From Styela clava (Eukaryota; Chordata; Ascidiacea; Stolidobranchia; Styelidae): DNA of 64,000 nucleotides. Every line of letters starts with the position of its first letter. Positions within the stretch are counted from its first letter, which is position 1. Where the stretch lies: the NCBI RefSeq assembly GCF_964204865.1, contig NC_135250.1, forward strand, positions 24,233,395 through 24,297,394. Direction: 5' to 3'. The position numbers were made by a program, and so were the translations under genes. This document shows positions 11,900 to 23,628 of the stretch, in pieces. The notes under the pieces were generated by a model that saw only the letters and a program-made list of their open reading frames with translations, ran no database searches and was not told the DNA's origin.

Positions 11900-12700
11900 C
11901 AGCGTCTGTTCTAATCCGTGAAGTGCGGCGAGCGTCTTACGGTTACGCAAGGAAAATTATAGATATTCGTGAAGCGCGGGAAAAATATGTCACTTGTTAC
12001 GTCACTCTAGATATGTACAATGTGAAATCATGAAGTGGTACTAATATGAAAGTGCCCAAATTTAACATATAAATCCACAGACCTCATTATCCTAAAAGTA
12101 AAACAAAGGGTATAAATTAAATACTTAACGCAGTTCCGTGAAGTGGGGTTGCAAGCATTTTGTACATCTAATAAAAACGGCTTACAGACATTTCGGCTCA
12201 CGAAGACTCGAGTTCGCTAATACGTATAGCAATGAAATTGGCAGATTTTTGACGACCACTTCCATCTTTATGTGCTGACAATTTGAAATCTATTGGGCCG
12301 AGACTTTCAAGTATTACCACTCCCGTATCGAGGCAGATCTTATGAAACAAAAATTGGAGAGATTCATCTAAATAACGAATATGCAGAATCAAAGTCAGAC
12401 ATTAGGATTAAAGGAATGTACGTTGTTGTAACTTGCGAGTATGATAATGTTTCTGCGAGGTTCTTTCGCGTCAGTGTTGATTTTTTCTTTCTTTATTATA
12501 TAGGTTGTCTATGAGTCGAAGTAAGTGAATGCGTGTGAAAGGTTGTTATTCGATGCTGCGTCTACGACGCGTACTTTATTGTTTGTCAAACAAAGGTTTC
12601 TGTCAAGATAATATACTGTAACAAAGAATTTCATTGCTTGGAAAAATAAAATTTGATTCCGAGACACAATGGATGTCATTATAATAAATATATCTTACAA
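11900..12700. repeat. inverted repeat partner of 45,575-46,250
   Basis: About 650 bp is shared with 45,575-46,250 in opposite orientation and with high identity. Both strands are open over about 60-80 codons in both copies: plus 12,293-12,514 (reads LPYRGRSYETKIGEIHL) and minus 12,198-12,392 (reads LDESLQFLFHKICLD). Base changes between the copies fall on all codon positions in either frame, so neither frame is favoured as coding. Parts also resemble 24,545-24,720. Confidence 0.7.
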
Positions 12701-12703
12701 ATA

Positions 12704-13240
12704 ATCTGTCAAACGTTAGTTACTTATTCATGATAGTGTTAAATGATTTTAACCCTTTTTCATTTTTTTTTTAACTATATATTAATACTAAAATCAAGAT
12801 GATGGGAAGTTGTTTAAACGACTCGAATTTTGAGAAGTAAATTCAACTTCAAAATGTAAAAGTCAGAATAAATTCATCGATCGTGTTAGCGAAATAACTA
12901 AGTATATTATGGACATTATCATTTTGAAATCATTGCAATTGTCTCTCCAAAACGCTCATATATAAATACCTTATTTAAAAAATAGGGATTAGGATATCAC
13001 ATACAATGTCGCAGCCGACAATTTCAGAAGAAGCTGCTGATGAAATTTAGGTGAAACTTGTTTCTCGGTTCACAATATCGTAAGATAAATTTTTTTCGGG
13101 TAATGCCTGGATTCAGTTGAATGCTTAACAAAAACCCTGCTAATGAAGTTTGGGTGAAACTCGTTTCTCGGTTCCAAAAATCGTGAGAAGAACTGTTTTT
13201 AGGTCATGGATGGATTGACTTGAATGCTTTGCCCAATATT
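12704..13240 (+). repeat. direct repeat copy 2 plus a partial third unit
   Basis: 12,704-13,090 repeats 9,385-9,770 with few changes, including the TATA-like box (about 12,958) and the 14-codon mini-ORF. A further partial unit at 13,133-13,230 repeats the GTGAAACT(c/t)GTTTCTCGGTTC segment. There TGG replaces the TAG stop, giving EVWVKLVSRF. Confidence 0.7.
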
Positions 13241-13809
13241 AAATACACTCTATATAGGTACCACGTATCCGTTCTTATTGTTAATTGTGGCAAAATTTTT
13301 GTATGAAAGGTAGAAAGAAGTTAGGTAGAATATAGTGTCAGAAACCAAAATTTGAGTGCTATCGTGGTATACTTACCAGGGCATTTTCCTTCGGATACTT
13401 TGCATTACTGTCCCCACTTTGGTAAGTACAGTTCTGAAGCGCCAAATTCTAATTAACATGGTAACAATTTGCTACAGCAAATTTTAATAAATAAATTCGT
13501 CCCAGTTGATGTTTTTACTTTGCCAACTAAAATATTTCTTTGAAATCTTCAATCTGATTTTCGGAAAAGTATCAGCACTTTTATCAATGGGCCCTTTGAT
13601 AAAATAATATCCAAATGCGGCGGTTTGTAGACTTTTTGCCCAACGGACGATTCTTTCCAGACGTTTCGCCCCTCGGGTTAAGTTTTTCGAGTCTGATTCA
13701 GGAAAGAATCAGTGTTCGAAAATATGTGAGATCCGAATAAAATATAAAGAATTCACAGAGAGCTGTATAGTAAGAGGACTCAGAATATCGTTGTTTCCAC
13801 ATGAAGTTT
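13241..13809. other. 3' flank of caspase fragment C
   Basis: No gene is present. The part next to the caspase fragment (13,700-13,809) is similar to 47,370-47,466, which is the 3' flank of another caspase fragment (shared GACTCAGAATATCGT). Confidence 0.5.
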
Positions 13810-14302
13810 TTAGGGCATATCAGGAAACAAGTACAATATCTTTTTACCGTAAAAGTGTGTGGTGCGACTGCAAACTCGGCAACCGTTTAGTGCAGGGCGT
13901 AAGCTGACTACTACCCTGTCAGATACTTTGCTATGCACACGATTTATTAGGGCAATGATATCTTCGTTTTGTGCATGCTCAGGGAATACGTCACACATAG
14001 CTTGAATAAACCAGCTCCCTGTACTTCGTCTAAAAGACTTGTATCTTTTCGTTTTCGAAAATGATATCAGCATGTTTGGTTCATCTCCAATTTGCTCGGC
14101 ACCTGTTTCATCCGCATCATCTTCCCCCGATATTGCATCCTCCACATCCTCGTCATCTAGGTCTCGCAGACCAATAAATTTTCCTGTTGGTAAAACGGAC
14201 GTCAGCAGTTTACGAAGCCATTGATCATCTTCGTCATCGTCGGTCGCATCGTTTTGCGAAGATTTAGATATTGTGTGTTGCTCTACACTATAGGGGATGG
14301 GT
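13810..14302 (-). pseudogene. caspase fragment C (p10 and linker only)
   Basis: The frame encodes the acidic intersubunit linker and the whole p10 small subunit of a caspase of the same subfamily as the gene at 27,192-28,379. It reads VEQHTIS, then a DDDEDD acidic stretch, LPTGKFIG, PNMLISF, YKSFRRSTGSWFIQ and a C-terminal LYLFPDMP. The P1-binding Arg of SFRR is present. Nothing upstream of the linker is left: the p20 domain with the catalytic His and Cys is missing and a TAA lies in frame just above 14,302. No suitable splice acceptor is obvious at the break, so this is a 5'-truncated copy that cannot be a protease by itself. Confidence 0.85.
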
Positions 14303-15456
14303 TAGTTATTGAACTGTGCATTGTGGAGCTTCGATTTATCGTTTTCGCGTAACCATTTGAAAATATAAATATTTGAGCGAACTCCAAACGACGTTTACAA
14401 GAATATTCACATATTTGCACTTTTACACCACTTTTGCGTTGTTAGTTGTGAGCAAATAACAAGGTTTCACTTTTAACGCTACATTGATGAAGCGGATGAT
14501 TAGTTCTCGTTCAGCATCACTAAAATGAGAGAAACTCAGTATTGCATATACTTGCGCTCATCAGTACAGCATAATATGCCATATTTCGGAATGAGAAATA
14601 CTTTTGAGACATGCTCACTTGAAATATAGACTGCAAATTAGGTAATTAAGTTAACAATTGAAGTTGGTACCAATAATCATCCTAGCATTCTGATGAATCT
14701 GCGGTATTATCGATTGAGATGGGGGTAACATAACACCAAGGGGTTTTTAAACCATTCAGTCGCAGGTAAGAGGTCCGTTCTTGGTTTCGAAAATATGTTG
14801 TCATATCAAAATTCACATGGTGAAGAGTGAATTTGGCTAAACGTCAAAGGGGAATATTTTGGAATGTTTATACTCGGAAATGAAAATGAAATAAATATCA
14901 GTACATGAATAAGAAAATTAAGGGTGTATTTAAAAACTTGAAAAAGCCCTATATTTTTTGTTGTATGTGTTTCGTTACTAACCCTACTTCTTTTCTCTGC
15001 AACTTATTGATTTCTAATTTTCTTTAAGGTGCAAGTAGTCGCCAGAGGGTATTGTTTTAAATATTCAATTTTTTTGAGCCTTACGGGACCCGATATTTTA
15101 CAAAATATTTCGCTGTTTTATTTTAATCAGAGCCTAGTTCATAGGATGGAAGGTTCTACCTAGGTCAGGAGTGTAAAATCAGGGGCCGTATGGCCGTTGA
15201 AGGCAATGTGTTTGGAAATAAGTATAAAGATTACCTACGATCCTATTAGTTATTATTTATCTAGAAATTAGAGTAGTTAGATTACTTTTCCTTACTTCGT
15301 GACATCACACCGCCCTGTCTAACCTCTAGATCGCGATATCACAAAAATGATAAGAAAATTTGTATTTGTTGGTGTTTGCGCTTGGCTGTAGTGACAAATC
15401 AAAGAAGTAATTGTATTTTTTATTTGGGAGTAGAAAATAGATTATCGGTACCATCA
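14303..15456. other. intergenic, nothing recognised
   Basis: I searched for the missing p20 part of the neighbouring caspase fragment and did not find it. No named repeat is visible. Confidence 0.45.
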
Positions 15457-17132
15457 CTATGGTGGCCCATCGTTGTCACGCGTAAAATTAAAAAAAAAAA
15501 GAAAAAAAAAAATGAGAAAAAGCGAAAATAAAAAAAAAGTTGTGAAAAAACATAAAAATAATTGAATAAAAAAGAAATGAAAAAAAAAAAATTAAAAAAA
15601 AATTAAAAAAAAAAACGAGAAAAAAAAAATTAAAAAAAAAAACTAGATCAAAAGAAAATAAAAAGGTTGACAACGATGGTCCGCCTCGTTGCCCATCGTT
15701 GTCACGCGTTTTTATTTTTAGAAAATTTGATTCTGCTTGGGACCAACGTTGTCAGGCTTAATCCTACACGCACAAATGTGTTCCCTGGGTTTGTCATTGG
15801 CATGGTGGTCAATATAATATATTTTGAAATATCGCAGACATCGATCCAAAGTACTCAAGCTCTAACCATATCACGCATTGTCTCTTCTTAGAAAATTAAG
15901 CATTCCTTGTCTTTTTAATCCTTCTTTAACGTAACTCTTCACCGCAGCTTCCAACTGCTCATCATGTTTCCACTCGTCAGACATTTTTAGATATGATCTC
16001 AAATGTACCGGTACCGGTATATCTGTAAGTCTTTTAAATAAACAATCAACATGTTATTAAAGTAGTATATTCACTCTTGATATGAAACCATTAGGCCTTG
16101 TACGTTGCCATAATATTCAAGCCTGTTTGTTGTCTACTAAAGATTATCACATCAGACATGCAGACATGTAACACAAGAGTGAGTTTGTTGGTTAATTTGA
16201 ATATTGATGTTCAAACATTCAAATATTACGGTACTTGAATTTATTTAGTCTCACGCACGGTAGGTAGTCTATCTGTCTATAACAACATCTAACTTATAAT
16301 TTATTTATCCCCAAAAATTTATTTTGAAGTTAGGTTTAAGGAGCACCATTATCAGCAAAAAAGTTTGACGCTCCACCGTAGGTTACCGGTACCGTACCCT
16401 CATGACAATTACAATAACCGGTACCATGCTGGTAATTAATATTACGCACAACCTGTAACTGGCTGCGCTCAATCCATCCCTCGATTCAGTATATTCTACT
16501 AGCTAGACTATCCGTATCTCCCATTCGTTTCTTGAGTGATTGCATGGGTACAGTTACGGTCAGACGGTACCGGTATCGCAAGAGTGTCCGGCCAGCTGAG
16601 CAGCATTCTCCAATTTCCGTATTTTCGTACTCAATTCTATATTCTCTTATCATTATTATAAATATATTACTTCTAGTTGAAGTTGTAGCATGGAGAATTT
16701 ATGAATTTATAGAACATTTTCGTTTAGAATTTATTAAATTTTGCTCGATAAAATCAGTAGTGAGTTAGAAACCCAGGAAACACCGTTTGTACGCGTAGGA
16801 TTATGCATGACAACGTTGGTCCCAAGCCGAAGCAAATTTTTCTCAAAATAAAAACGCGTGACAACGATGGGCCACCAGGCGGCCCATCGTTGTCAACCTT
16901 TGTATTTTTTTATTCACGTTTTTATTTCAATTTTTTTTATAATTTAGTTTTTATTTTCGTTTTTATTTGAAATTTTTTTTTTGCATTTTATTTTCATTTT
17001 TTATTTTATTTTTATTTTATTTTTTTTCATTTTTTTTTTTTTATGTTTTTTCACAACTATTTTTTTTATTTTACTTTTATTTTAGGTTTTTTATTTTATT
17101 TTTCATTTTTCAATTTTAAGCGTGACAGCGAA
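15457..17132. mobile_element. foldback-like element 1 (diverged right end)
   Basis: It starts CTATGGTGGCCCATCGTTGTCACGCG, followed by about 180 bp of A-rich sequence and then GTTGACAACGATGGTCCGCC and GGCCCATCGTTGTCACGCG. The left arm (to about 15,800, ending TTCCCTGGGTTT) recurs inverted from about 16,740 to 17,130, where the purine-rich tract becomes T-rich. The right end degrades (AAGCGTGACAGCG) instead of closing with the full terminal sequence. The centre (15,800-16,740) holds several GGTACCGGTACC-type palindromes. No coding sequence is evident. Confidence 0.75.
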
Positions 17133-17198
17133 AACTTGCAATATGCTAAGCAAAGCAAAGGGTGCATAGCGAAAATTGAGATTTATTTAAAGAACGCC

Positions 17199-17358
17199 TA
17201 CCGTGTTTCCCCAAAAATAAAACAGGGTCTTACTTCAATTTTCTTTCTAAAAATTACTTCAGGTAATTGAATTGAAATCATTTTAAACGAGTAGGAGAGA
17301 TCTCTTGCTATCGAATACGTAAAAAAGAAATTCGTCTTATTTTCGGGGAAACACGGTA
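17199..17358. mobile_element. MITE with ACCGTGTTTCCCC termini
   Basis: The termini are ACCGTGTTTCCCC(a)AAAATAA and its inverted counterpart TTATTTTCGGGGAAACACGGT, flanked by TA on each side. This terminal sequence is familiar from short widespread DNA elements in animals. It lies between the two foldback elements and is non-coding. Confidence 0.75.
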
Positions 17359-17401
17359 AGTGTTTAACAGTCCTGCTTTAAATACGAGTGTATAACCAGA
17401 T

Positions 17402-18778
17402 CTATGGTGGCCCATCGTTGTCACGCGTAAAATTGAAAATAAAAATAAAATAAAAAACCGAAATAAACAAGGAAATTAGAAATAAGAACGAAAAAAAACA
17501 AAAAAAAAAAAAAAATTAAAAAAAAATTAAAAAAAAAAAAAAAAAAAATTTGAATAAAAAGAAAATAAAAAGGTTGACGACGATGGTCCGCCTCGTGGCC
17601 CATCGTTGTCACGCGTTTTTATTTTTAGAAAATTTGCTTCTGCTTGGGACCAACGTTGTCAGGCATAATCCTACGCGCACAAATGTGTTCCCTGGGTTTC
17701 CAACTCACTACTGATTTTCTCGAGCAATATTCAATATGAAAATGTTCTATAAATTCTCCATGCTACAAGTTTAACAAGAAGTAATATATTTATAATAATG
17801 ATAAGAGAATATAGAATTGAATACGAAAATTCGGAAAATTTGTATTTACGTGTAGAAGGTAATTTAATTGGAGAATGCTGGTTAACTACTCAGTTGTCTG
17901 GACACTCGCGATGCCGGTACCGTCTTACCAAATACGGGTAGTCGGTTATAGTCGCTTTGCGTCCGACCGTACCGGTATCCATGCAATCACTCATGAAAGA
18001 ATGGGAAATACGGATAGTCTCGTAGAATATTGACTACTGAAACACTCTCTGCGCCTGCCCCATACCGTACAGCCGTAACGTACCGATCCAGACAAATGAT
18101 AAATCGCCCGTGCTCAACCATTTATTTCAATCCATACCTCGACTCACTATATTCTACTAGGATTGAGGTATCGATTGAAATAAATGGTTCAGCAGACGGT
18201 ACCGTACCGGCATCGCACGAGTGTTCAGACAACTGAGCAGTTAAGCAGCATTTTCCAATTAAATTACCTTCTACACGTAAAAACAAATTTTCGTATTCAA
18301 TTCTATATTCTCTTATCATGATAAATATATTGCTGGAGGTTGAACTTGTAGCATGAAGAATTTATAGAACATTTACATGTTGAATTTATTGAATATTGCT
18401 CATGAAAATCAGTAGTGAGTTAGAAACCCAGGAAACACTTTTGCGCGTGTAGGATTAAGCCTGACAACGTTGGTCCCAAGCAGCATCAAATTATCTAAAA
18501 ATAAAAACGCGTGACAACGATGGGCCACGAGGCGGACCATCGTTGTCAACCTTTTTTAATTTCTTTTTATCCAATTTTTTTTTTAATTTTTTTTTTTTTT
18601 AATTTTTTTTTTTTGTTTTCATTTTTAAATCTGTTTTTATTTTTAATTTTTTTTTTCACTTCTATTTTTTCAATTATTTTTATGTTTTTTCACAACTATT
18701 TTTTTTATTTTCGCTTCTTCATTTTATTTTTTAATTTTTTTTTTTAATTTTACGCGTGACAACGATGGGCCACCATAG
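17402..18778. mobile_element. foldback element 2, near-complete giant hairpin
   Basis: Both ends are intact and inverted (CTATGGTGGCCCATC at 17402, GATGGGCCACCATAG ending at 18778). The flanking bases are GAT on each side, a possible 3-bp target duplication. The arms are roughly 550-600 bp: the left arm (17,402 to about 17,950) recurs inverted in 18,160-18,778, leaving a loop of about 200 bp. Each arm contains its own inner inverted pair of the CATCGTTGTCA motif around an A- or T-rich tract of about 150 bp. There is no transposase. The superfamily is not clear. Confidence 0.8.
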
Positions 18779-19195
18779 GATGTCATTATAATATATATAT
18801 CTTACAAAACTAAATAAAAGAATTCATAGCGACGTATTGTTTTCTCCGACTCGAAAAAACACTCGAAATTTTTTCAATGATAAACATCTAACTTTAGACT
18901 GATAGAAACATATATAGTATAGTTAGGGATGTGTCCCCGACCCTTGACCGCAGAAAAATTCTTCATCTGATTTTTTGCCATGGCAACAGTTTCGCGCGCG
19001 CGCATTACTTGCATGCATGCGAGGCGAGCCTACAAAGTTCATGTTTGATTCCAGTACGACGATTACTGCCTAACACGACGATTGGTTTCACTTATTCTTC
19101 GGTTTTCTCCTTATGCAATTTGATATCTCCAAATTTGGTCCACGGATGAAGCGAATACAAGAATTTTGAAAATTAATCCACAGGCCTAGTTTGTC
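18779..19195. other. flank of the hAT relic; nothing else recognised
   Basis: 18,779-18,815 continues a repeat also seen at 12,680-12,710 (GGATGTCATTATAATA). A (CG)n run lies at 18,991-19,000. No gene is supported. Confidence 0.4.
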
Positions 19196-19197
19196 AA

Positions 19198-19971
19198 TTG
19201 CGAATTAATCCAAAGCTTAAATTTTGCATGTGTCCGTTGCAGCAATTTACATTCGTTTCACTCTTGAAATTTTGGTGCCCTATTTTGTCATCCGTTCAGA
19301 GAATGACAAAACGCTTACAAGATCCCAAGATCGATTTATTTCAGGCAAGTGATCATCTTGATGGGCTTAATAGAATCATTGGTCTGAAATCTGAGAACAA
19401 TAATAAAAAACATTATTAAGATCGGAATCCGAATACTGCGACTCGCAGTCTGCGAGGAGTAGAATGTATCATTGACAAGAGTCAGGCGAAGAAAAATGAT
19501 GCCTGGACAGAGTGTGAAAGACTGTTGCTTATCAGCAATTGAGGAATAAAAAAAATTATGAATGAAATCGCAAACAGACTGAAGACCACAATTTCAGAAC
19601 GCTCGGGCAGCATTAGCAGACTCGCTGACAAGTTTTCCTCATTTTTAAAAGCTGGACCATTTTGAGACTGACGTAAACTCATCCTCTCTCTACGAAGAAA
19701 TCGTTTATTGCATTACGCTTTTCCGAAGTGAAAACACAAATTTTTCAAAAAATGCTAAAGATTTTCTTGCTCCATTGGTTGGGCTTGACTGGGATGTGTT
19801 TCCAACTTTTTGCATTGGATTTCGTTTGTTACTCACAATTGGCTACTCAATTGCTAGTTGCGAACGATCTTTCTCAAAGTTGAAACAGATAAAAATATAT
19901 TTGAGGTCTCCAATGTCGAGGTTATCTTCGATACCCATCGGAAAAAACTTCCCGACAAGTGAGGTGTAAGA
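19198..19971 (+). pseudogene. hAT transposase relic (ZMYM1-like C-terminal part)
   Basis: Short broken frames on the plus strand read like the C-terminal part of hAT transposases related to the ZMYM1/TTF-type family. An upstream segment reads TKRLQDPKIDLFQASDHL. Near the end, 19,826-19,920 reads LLTIGYSIASCERSFSKLK followed by IYLRSPMSRL, which is the hAT dimerisation motif. Several stops and frameshifts separate the pieces. The coding region is cut off by the BEL/Pao insertion at 19,972; probable downstream hAT sequence resumes at 24,262. Confidence 0.75.
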
Positions 19972-20601
19972 TGTCAGATTTAGGCACACAGATGTTCCAT
20001 GTCATACGCGTTTATTGTAAAACGGTTGACTGTAAATAAAGTGAAATAATCAATAAACAATCACAAGATGAAGGCGGAACGAAAATGCATAACCAGAAAG
20101 TTAATAGAAAATAAACTTACATATGATAACGCTCCAAAGGCCTAAATCGACAAGAAACTGACAGGTAACGTGAACGATCACGTTATTAGAATATAATAGC
20201 AACTAAATTTAGAAAGCAGTTAAGAAATGAAAGCAGAATGAAATATAAAAATACATGAACAATTAAAGCAATAAATGACGACGATGGTCATATGGGGCCC
20301 CGGTTACGATACCCTCACCACAGTTCTACTACCTAACGAGACCAAATGCCACCCACACGCTAAGTCAGTAAAGCGGATAATGCGAAACCACACCACTGAC
20401 ACCATAAGATTAAACAAGAACGTCCTACGACGCGTAAAGTCGAGATGCAAGAGCCACGCGTGACACGTCACGTGCAGTAAAGCCCGCGAAATTCGCGTCA
20501 AAACAGAAAAGCAATTATCGATAAAAATTAGCCGGTCGGAACACAAGGAAGAACAGCGTTCAAAATAATAATCAACTAAAAAGAAACTTCTATCGCCGAC
20601 A
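19972..20601 (-). repeat. 3' LTR of the BEL/Pao element
   Basis: It is nearly identical to 23,629-24,261, differing by a few substitutions and one 3-bp difference (ataagatt against ataacaagatt near 20,404). On the minus strand it is preceded at once by a purine-rich stretch (GGGGGCGG, 20,604-20,611), the expected polypurine primer site for plus-strand DNA synthesis. Confidence 0.92.
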
Positions 20602-20633
20602 CAGCCGCCCCCAATAACCCTTCAAGGGGTTAT

Positions 20634-22236
20634 TCATTTGGTCACAGGTCTGGTTATTTCCCCATTTGTTGTTTTAACGGTTGCGACACGCACCCGGTTA
20701 TCTTTTCCAGGGAAAACTTTGATAACTCTTCCTAGTAGCCAACTTCCTCTTGGCGCGCCGTCATCTACAACAATTACGATATCATCTATCGATAAATTCC
20801 TATGATGGGGCAGATACCAAGTTCGAGGACCCAAAGTATCCCGTTCTTTATCGGTCAGTTTTCGCACCCAGCCACGTTCGATATTTTTCCTCATAGACGT
20901 GCAATACATGTCTCTCAGGCAGTCATTTTTCAAAAGTCGATATTTCAGATTTTTAAATCTAGTGCGGGCAATAAGACTGTTCTCCGGCATAATGGAAGCA
21001 TCGTGAAGCCACAAAAAGCCAACTTGATAATGCCCATCAACAATGGACGTTTTAGCTCTAATTATATCCGCAGTCACGCGATCTTCCACTGATTCGGCTC
21101 GCTTCATGTTGTAAACCATTCCTATCGCGTCCGTACTCCAAAACTGCTTAACTTGTTCTTGCAAGATATTGTAATCGTCGTGTAATAAATGACAGTTGGC
21201 CTGAATTAGGTCGACTTCACCAGCGCGTTTGTTTGCACCTAGCAAAGTCCACCCAAGGGGCGTTCTGATAGCAATAGGCTCGTTATCCCCCCCCTACACG
21301 TCTTTCTAGTTGAAAGTGGGCAAACGGATGGTCCGCACCTATGAGCAACATAACTTCCTTTTCTTTAATATCAGGGAGTGGTATTCCGCGTAAATGATGG
21401 AAAGTTTCAAAATCCGTTTGACGTCTTTCAGGGTGGGGAATTCTATTGTCACATACGAAAACTGATTTTAGAGCTAGTTCTTTGCCATCGGGATTTAATT
21501 TGTCACGTACAAAACATCCAACCGCTTCTGAATCATATGAAATCCCAGTTCCCGCCAGGGTGGTTAACATAAGCTTTCTACGACATCCACGCAAATCCAA
21601 TTTAGTTTCAAGTTTAGGATGAATGAGAGAAACCTGACTTGCCGAATCGAGCAAAGCAACGGTATATTCGGAGCGTCCATTAGCTCCTCTAACCAATACA
21701 GATAGCAACTGAAATTGAACCCTAGTGGTTACCGACATCGCATTGTTTACACCCTGTCGGTTTGTTGGTCTTGGGACGCTTTCAAACATGCGAATTCCAT
21801 GAATACATTTATGATGTTTCCCACTGCATATACTACACTTGACATCACATCTACACATAAATGCACGATGGCCCGGTTCAAGACATTTAAAGCAAAGTCT
21901 GTACTCTACAACAAAATTACGTTTTACGTCATCGGTTGCACCGTAAAACACATCACAACTTCTTAAAGAATGGCCAGCATTGCAGAATTGACAACGTAGT
22001 GCGTCACTGCATGAGGCAATAACGGATTCCGAATTTGTTAACGTTGAAAATAGTGACGTAACTAACTGGCGACGACCGGTTTTGGGCCTCTCATTGTCAA
22101 CTCTATTGGTGACATTGCAAGTAACATCAGGAGAAAAAGGATTGGCGATTTCCTCAGTTCCTTCCCACAACCATTGCTCAAAGTCTATTAATGTCGGATT
22201 AGAGTTCTCGTGAATAAAACCCACAACAAATTTAAT
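20634..22236 (-). pseudogene. BEL/Pao pol remnant: zinc knuckles, protease, fused RT start and integrase tail
   Basis: From 22,236 down, the frame carries the end of gag, CCHC-like zinc knuckles (CQFCNAGHSLRSC, CFKCLEPGHRAFMC and a third Cys/His cluster) and a retropepsin-like protease with the ALLDSASQVSLI active-site loop. At 21,287-21,294 a run of eight C (plus strand) adds one base and shifts the frame. Below it, 21,245-20,634 reads the region before RT (QVKQFWSTDAIG, VGFLWLHDAS), then jumps within WYLPHHRNLSIDD to the domain found after integrase (DDGAPRGSWLLGRVI). That join marks an internal deletion of the RT, RNase H and integrase cores. Confidence 0.88.
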
Positions 22237-23619
22237 CTAACTCGAATTCAGTTCTTGAGGAATCCTGTTTGAAACTCTTCTTACATTCTCGACACTACTG
22301 ATGTCAGCCAAAAAACACATCTTTTTTAGATTCACCACGCAGTCACGCACGTCTGAGTGAAAATTAAGTAATCTATCGGCCGAGAGAGGCGAAATACGCT
22401 TACCGTTCACAACACGGTCAAGCACGGCCCGTGCAATAAATACAGACTGTCGGTAGCGGCGTTTCAATTCTTTCAAAACCAGTATGTAACGACTGCCGGC
22501 GGTACCCAATCCCTCAACGCGACGCTTCGCCGAACCCGACAAATATGAGGACAATCTCACCATGCGTTGGCCATCGTCGTCCAACCGTGAATGCACATTT
22601 TCATAAAACAATTCAATGAAATTAGGCCAATTTATAGCACTACCATCAAACGGACTTATTTAAACCGGCGGCAAATGATGCTCAGCCCACATTTTAGAAT
22701 TTAAACTCAAAGATAAACACGTTTGCTCAGCTAGAGAAATTTTATCATTTACCGTTCTAGATCCTGCTTGATTTGGTTGGAGATTATCGATCCAGGAGTC
22801 TACCGACTGGTCTGGCAATGGCATCTGGTTTGCTGGTGAAGGATTTTGATAATGTCTTGAAGTGTAAGAAATCGTATATTCACGACGTGTATCTGTCGTA
22901 GTAAAAGTCTCCGGTTCAAAGCGGACACTTTTTCTCCGAGTTGATCCTAACATATCGCGTTCGCCAAAGTCATTGAACCTGGTGTTCATAAAGCTACTCT
23001 TTGGGAGAGATGGTGTCTCTCGACGATCATCGTGTTCTCGTCTTTGTGGTTCGTGGGTTACGTTCTCCGCCAAGCTAGACTCTCGTAGTTAGTCAATCGC
23101 CGCCCCCATTTCACCATTCGGCTGTTGGGCCAGAGCTGGCTGATTGTTATCTTTCAGACTTCCGCTTGAAACATTAGAGTTCTTTTCGTCAGGTGCCACG
23201 CACGATGTTTCAGGTTCGCGGTCGATGTAACTATCAATTTCATCGATCATACCTTCAACTTCAGATATCACGCTCCGAACGCCTTCTTCGAAAGCAGCTT
23301 TTGACTCTGCATTGCGAATTTGAGGTAATATGTTCGATATAATTTGATTATAAGCGGCCAGTTTAAAATATAACTCTGCTTTAGGGCATGCCAGTTGCGA
23401 TCTTCGAGCCTTTTCGTTTATCAAATTCCGGCTATTGGTCAACAATGATTTAAGCTCGGTCTCTATGTTGACACGCTTTTGTCTGAGTGTGGTTAAGGAT
23501 GGCAAGCTCTCAATTATATTATCGGTTACGGATTTACTTTCTTCCATACTCGTCGACGATGAAGCCACTGTTGCTTCAGATTCTTCAGTATTTGGCGACT
23601 TCTTCAACAAATGCGTCAT
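22237..23619 (-). pseudogene. BEL/Pao gag, broken by in-frame stops
   Basis: The gag frame begins at the first internal ATG (23,617-23,619), ten bases inside the 5' LTR edge. It runs through a coiled, polar N-terminal part and then a DUF1759-type retrotransposon gag domain (INWPNFIELFYENV, LSSYLSGSAKRRVEGLG). Three stop codons interrupt it without changing frame: TAA near 23,089, TAA near 22,660 and TAG near 22,237. The same reading continues after each, so the disruption is by point mutation. Antisense frames at 23,435-23,696 are shadows. Confidence 0.85.
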
Positions 23620-23628
23620 ATTCAACTT

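Noticed and set aside
9385-13090. Direct repeats 2.9 kb apart as LTRs of a retrotransposon
   Set aside because: The repeats can be trimmed to TG...CA, but similarity continues past the CA edge, no retroviral-type proteins lie between, and the interior is other repeats with their own insertion history.
15488-15673. Phenylalanine-rich frame opposite the A-rich tract
   Set aside because: It is a translation of the poly-A/poly-T arms of the foldback elements; the same holds for frames at 17,421-17,612 and 18,511-18,747.
20275-20546. Frames at 20,275-20,546 and 23,932-24,296 as genes
   Set aside because: They occur identically in both LTRs and have no known retroelement function; they are LTR sequence.
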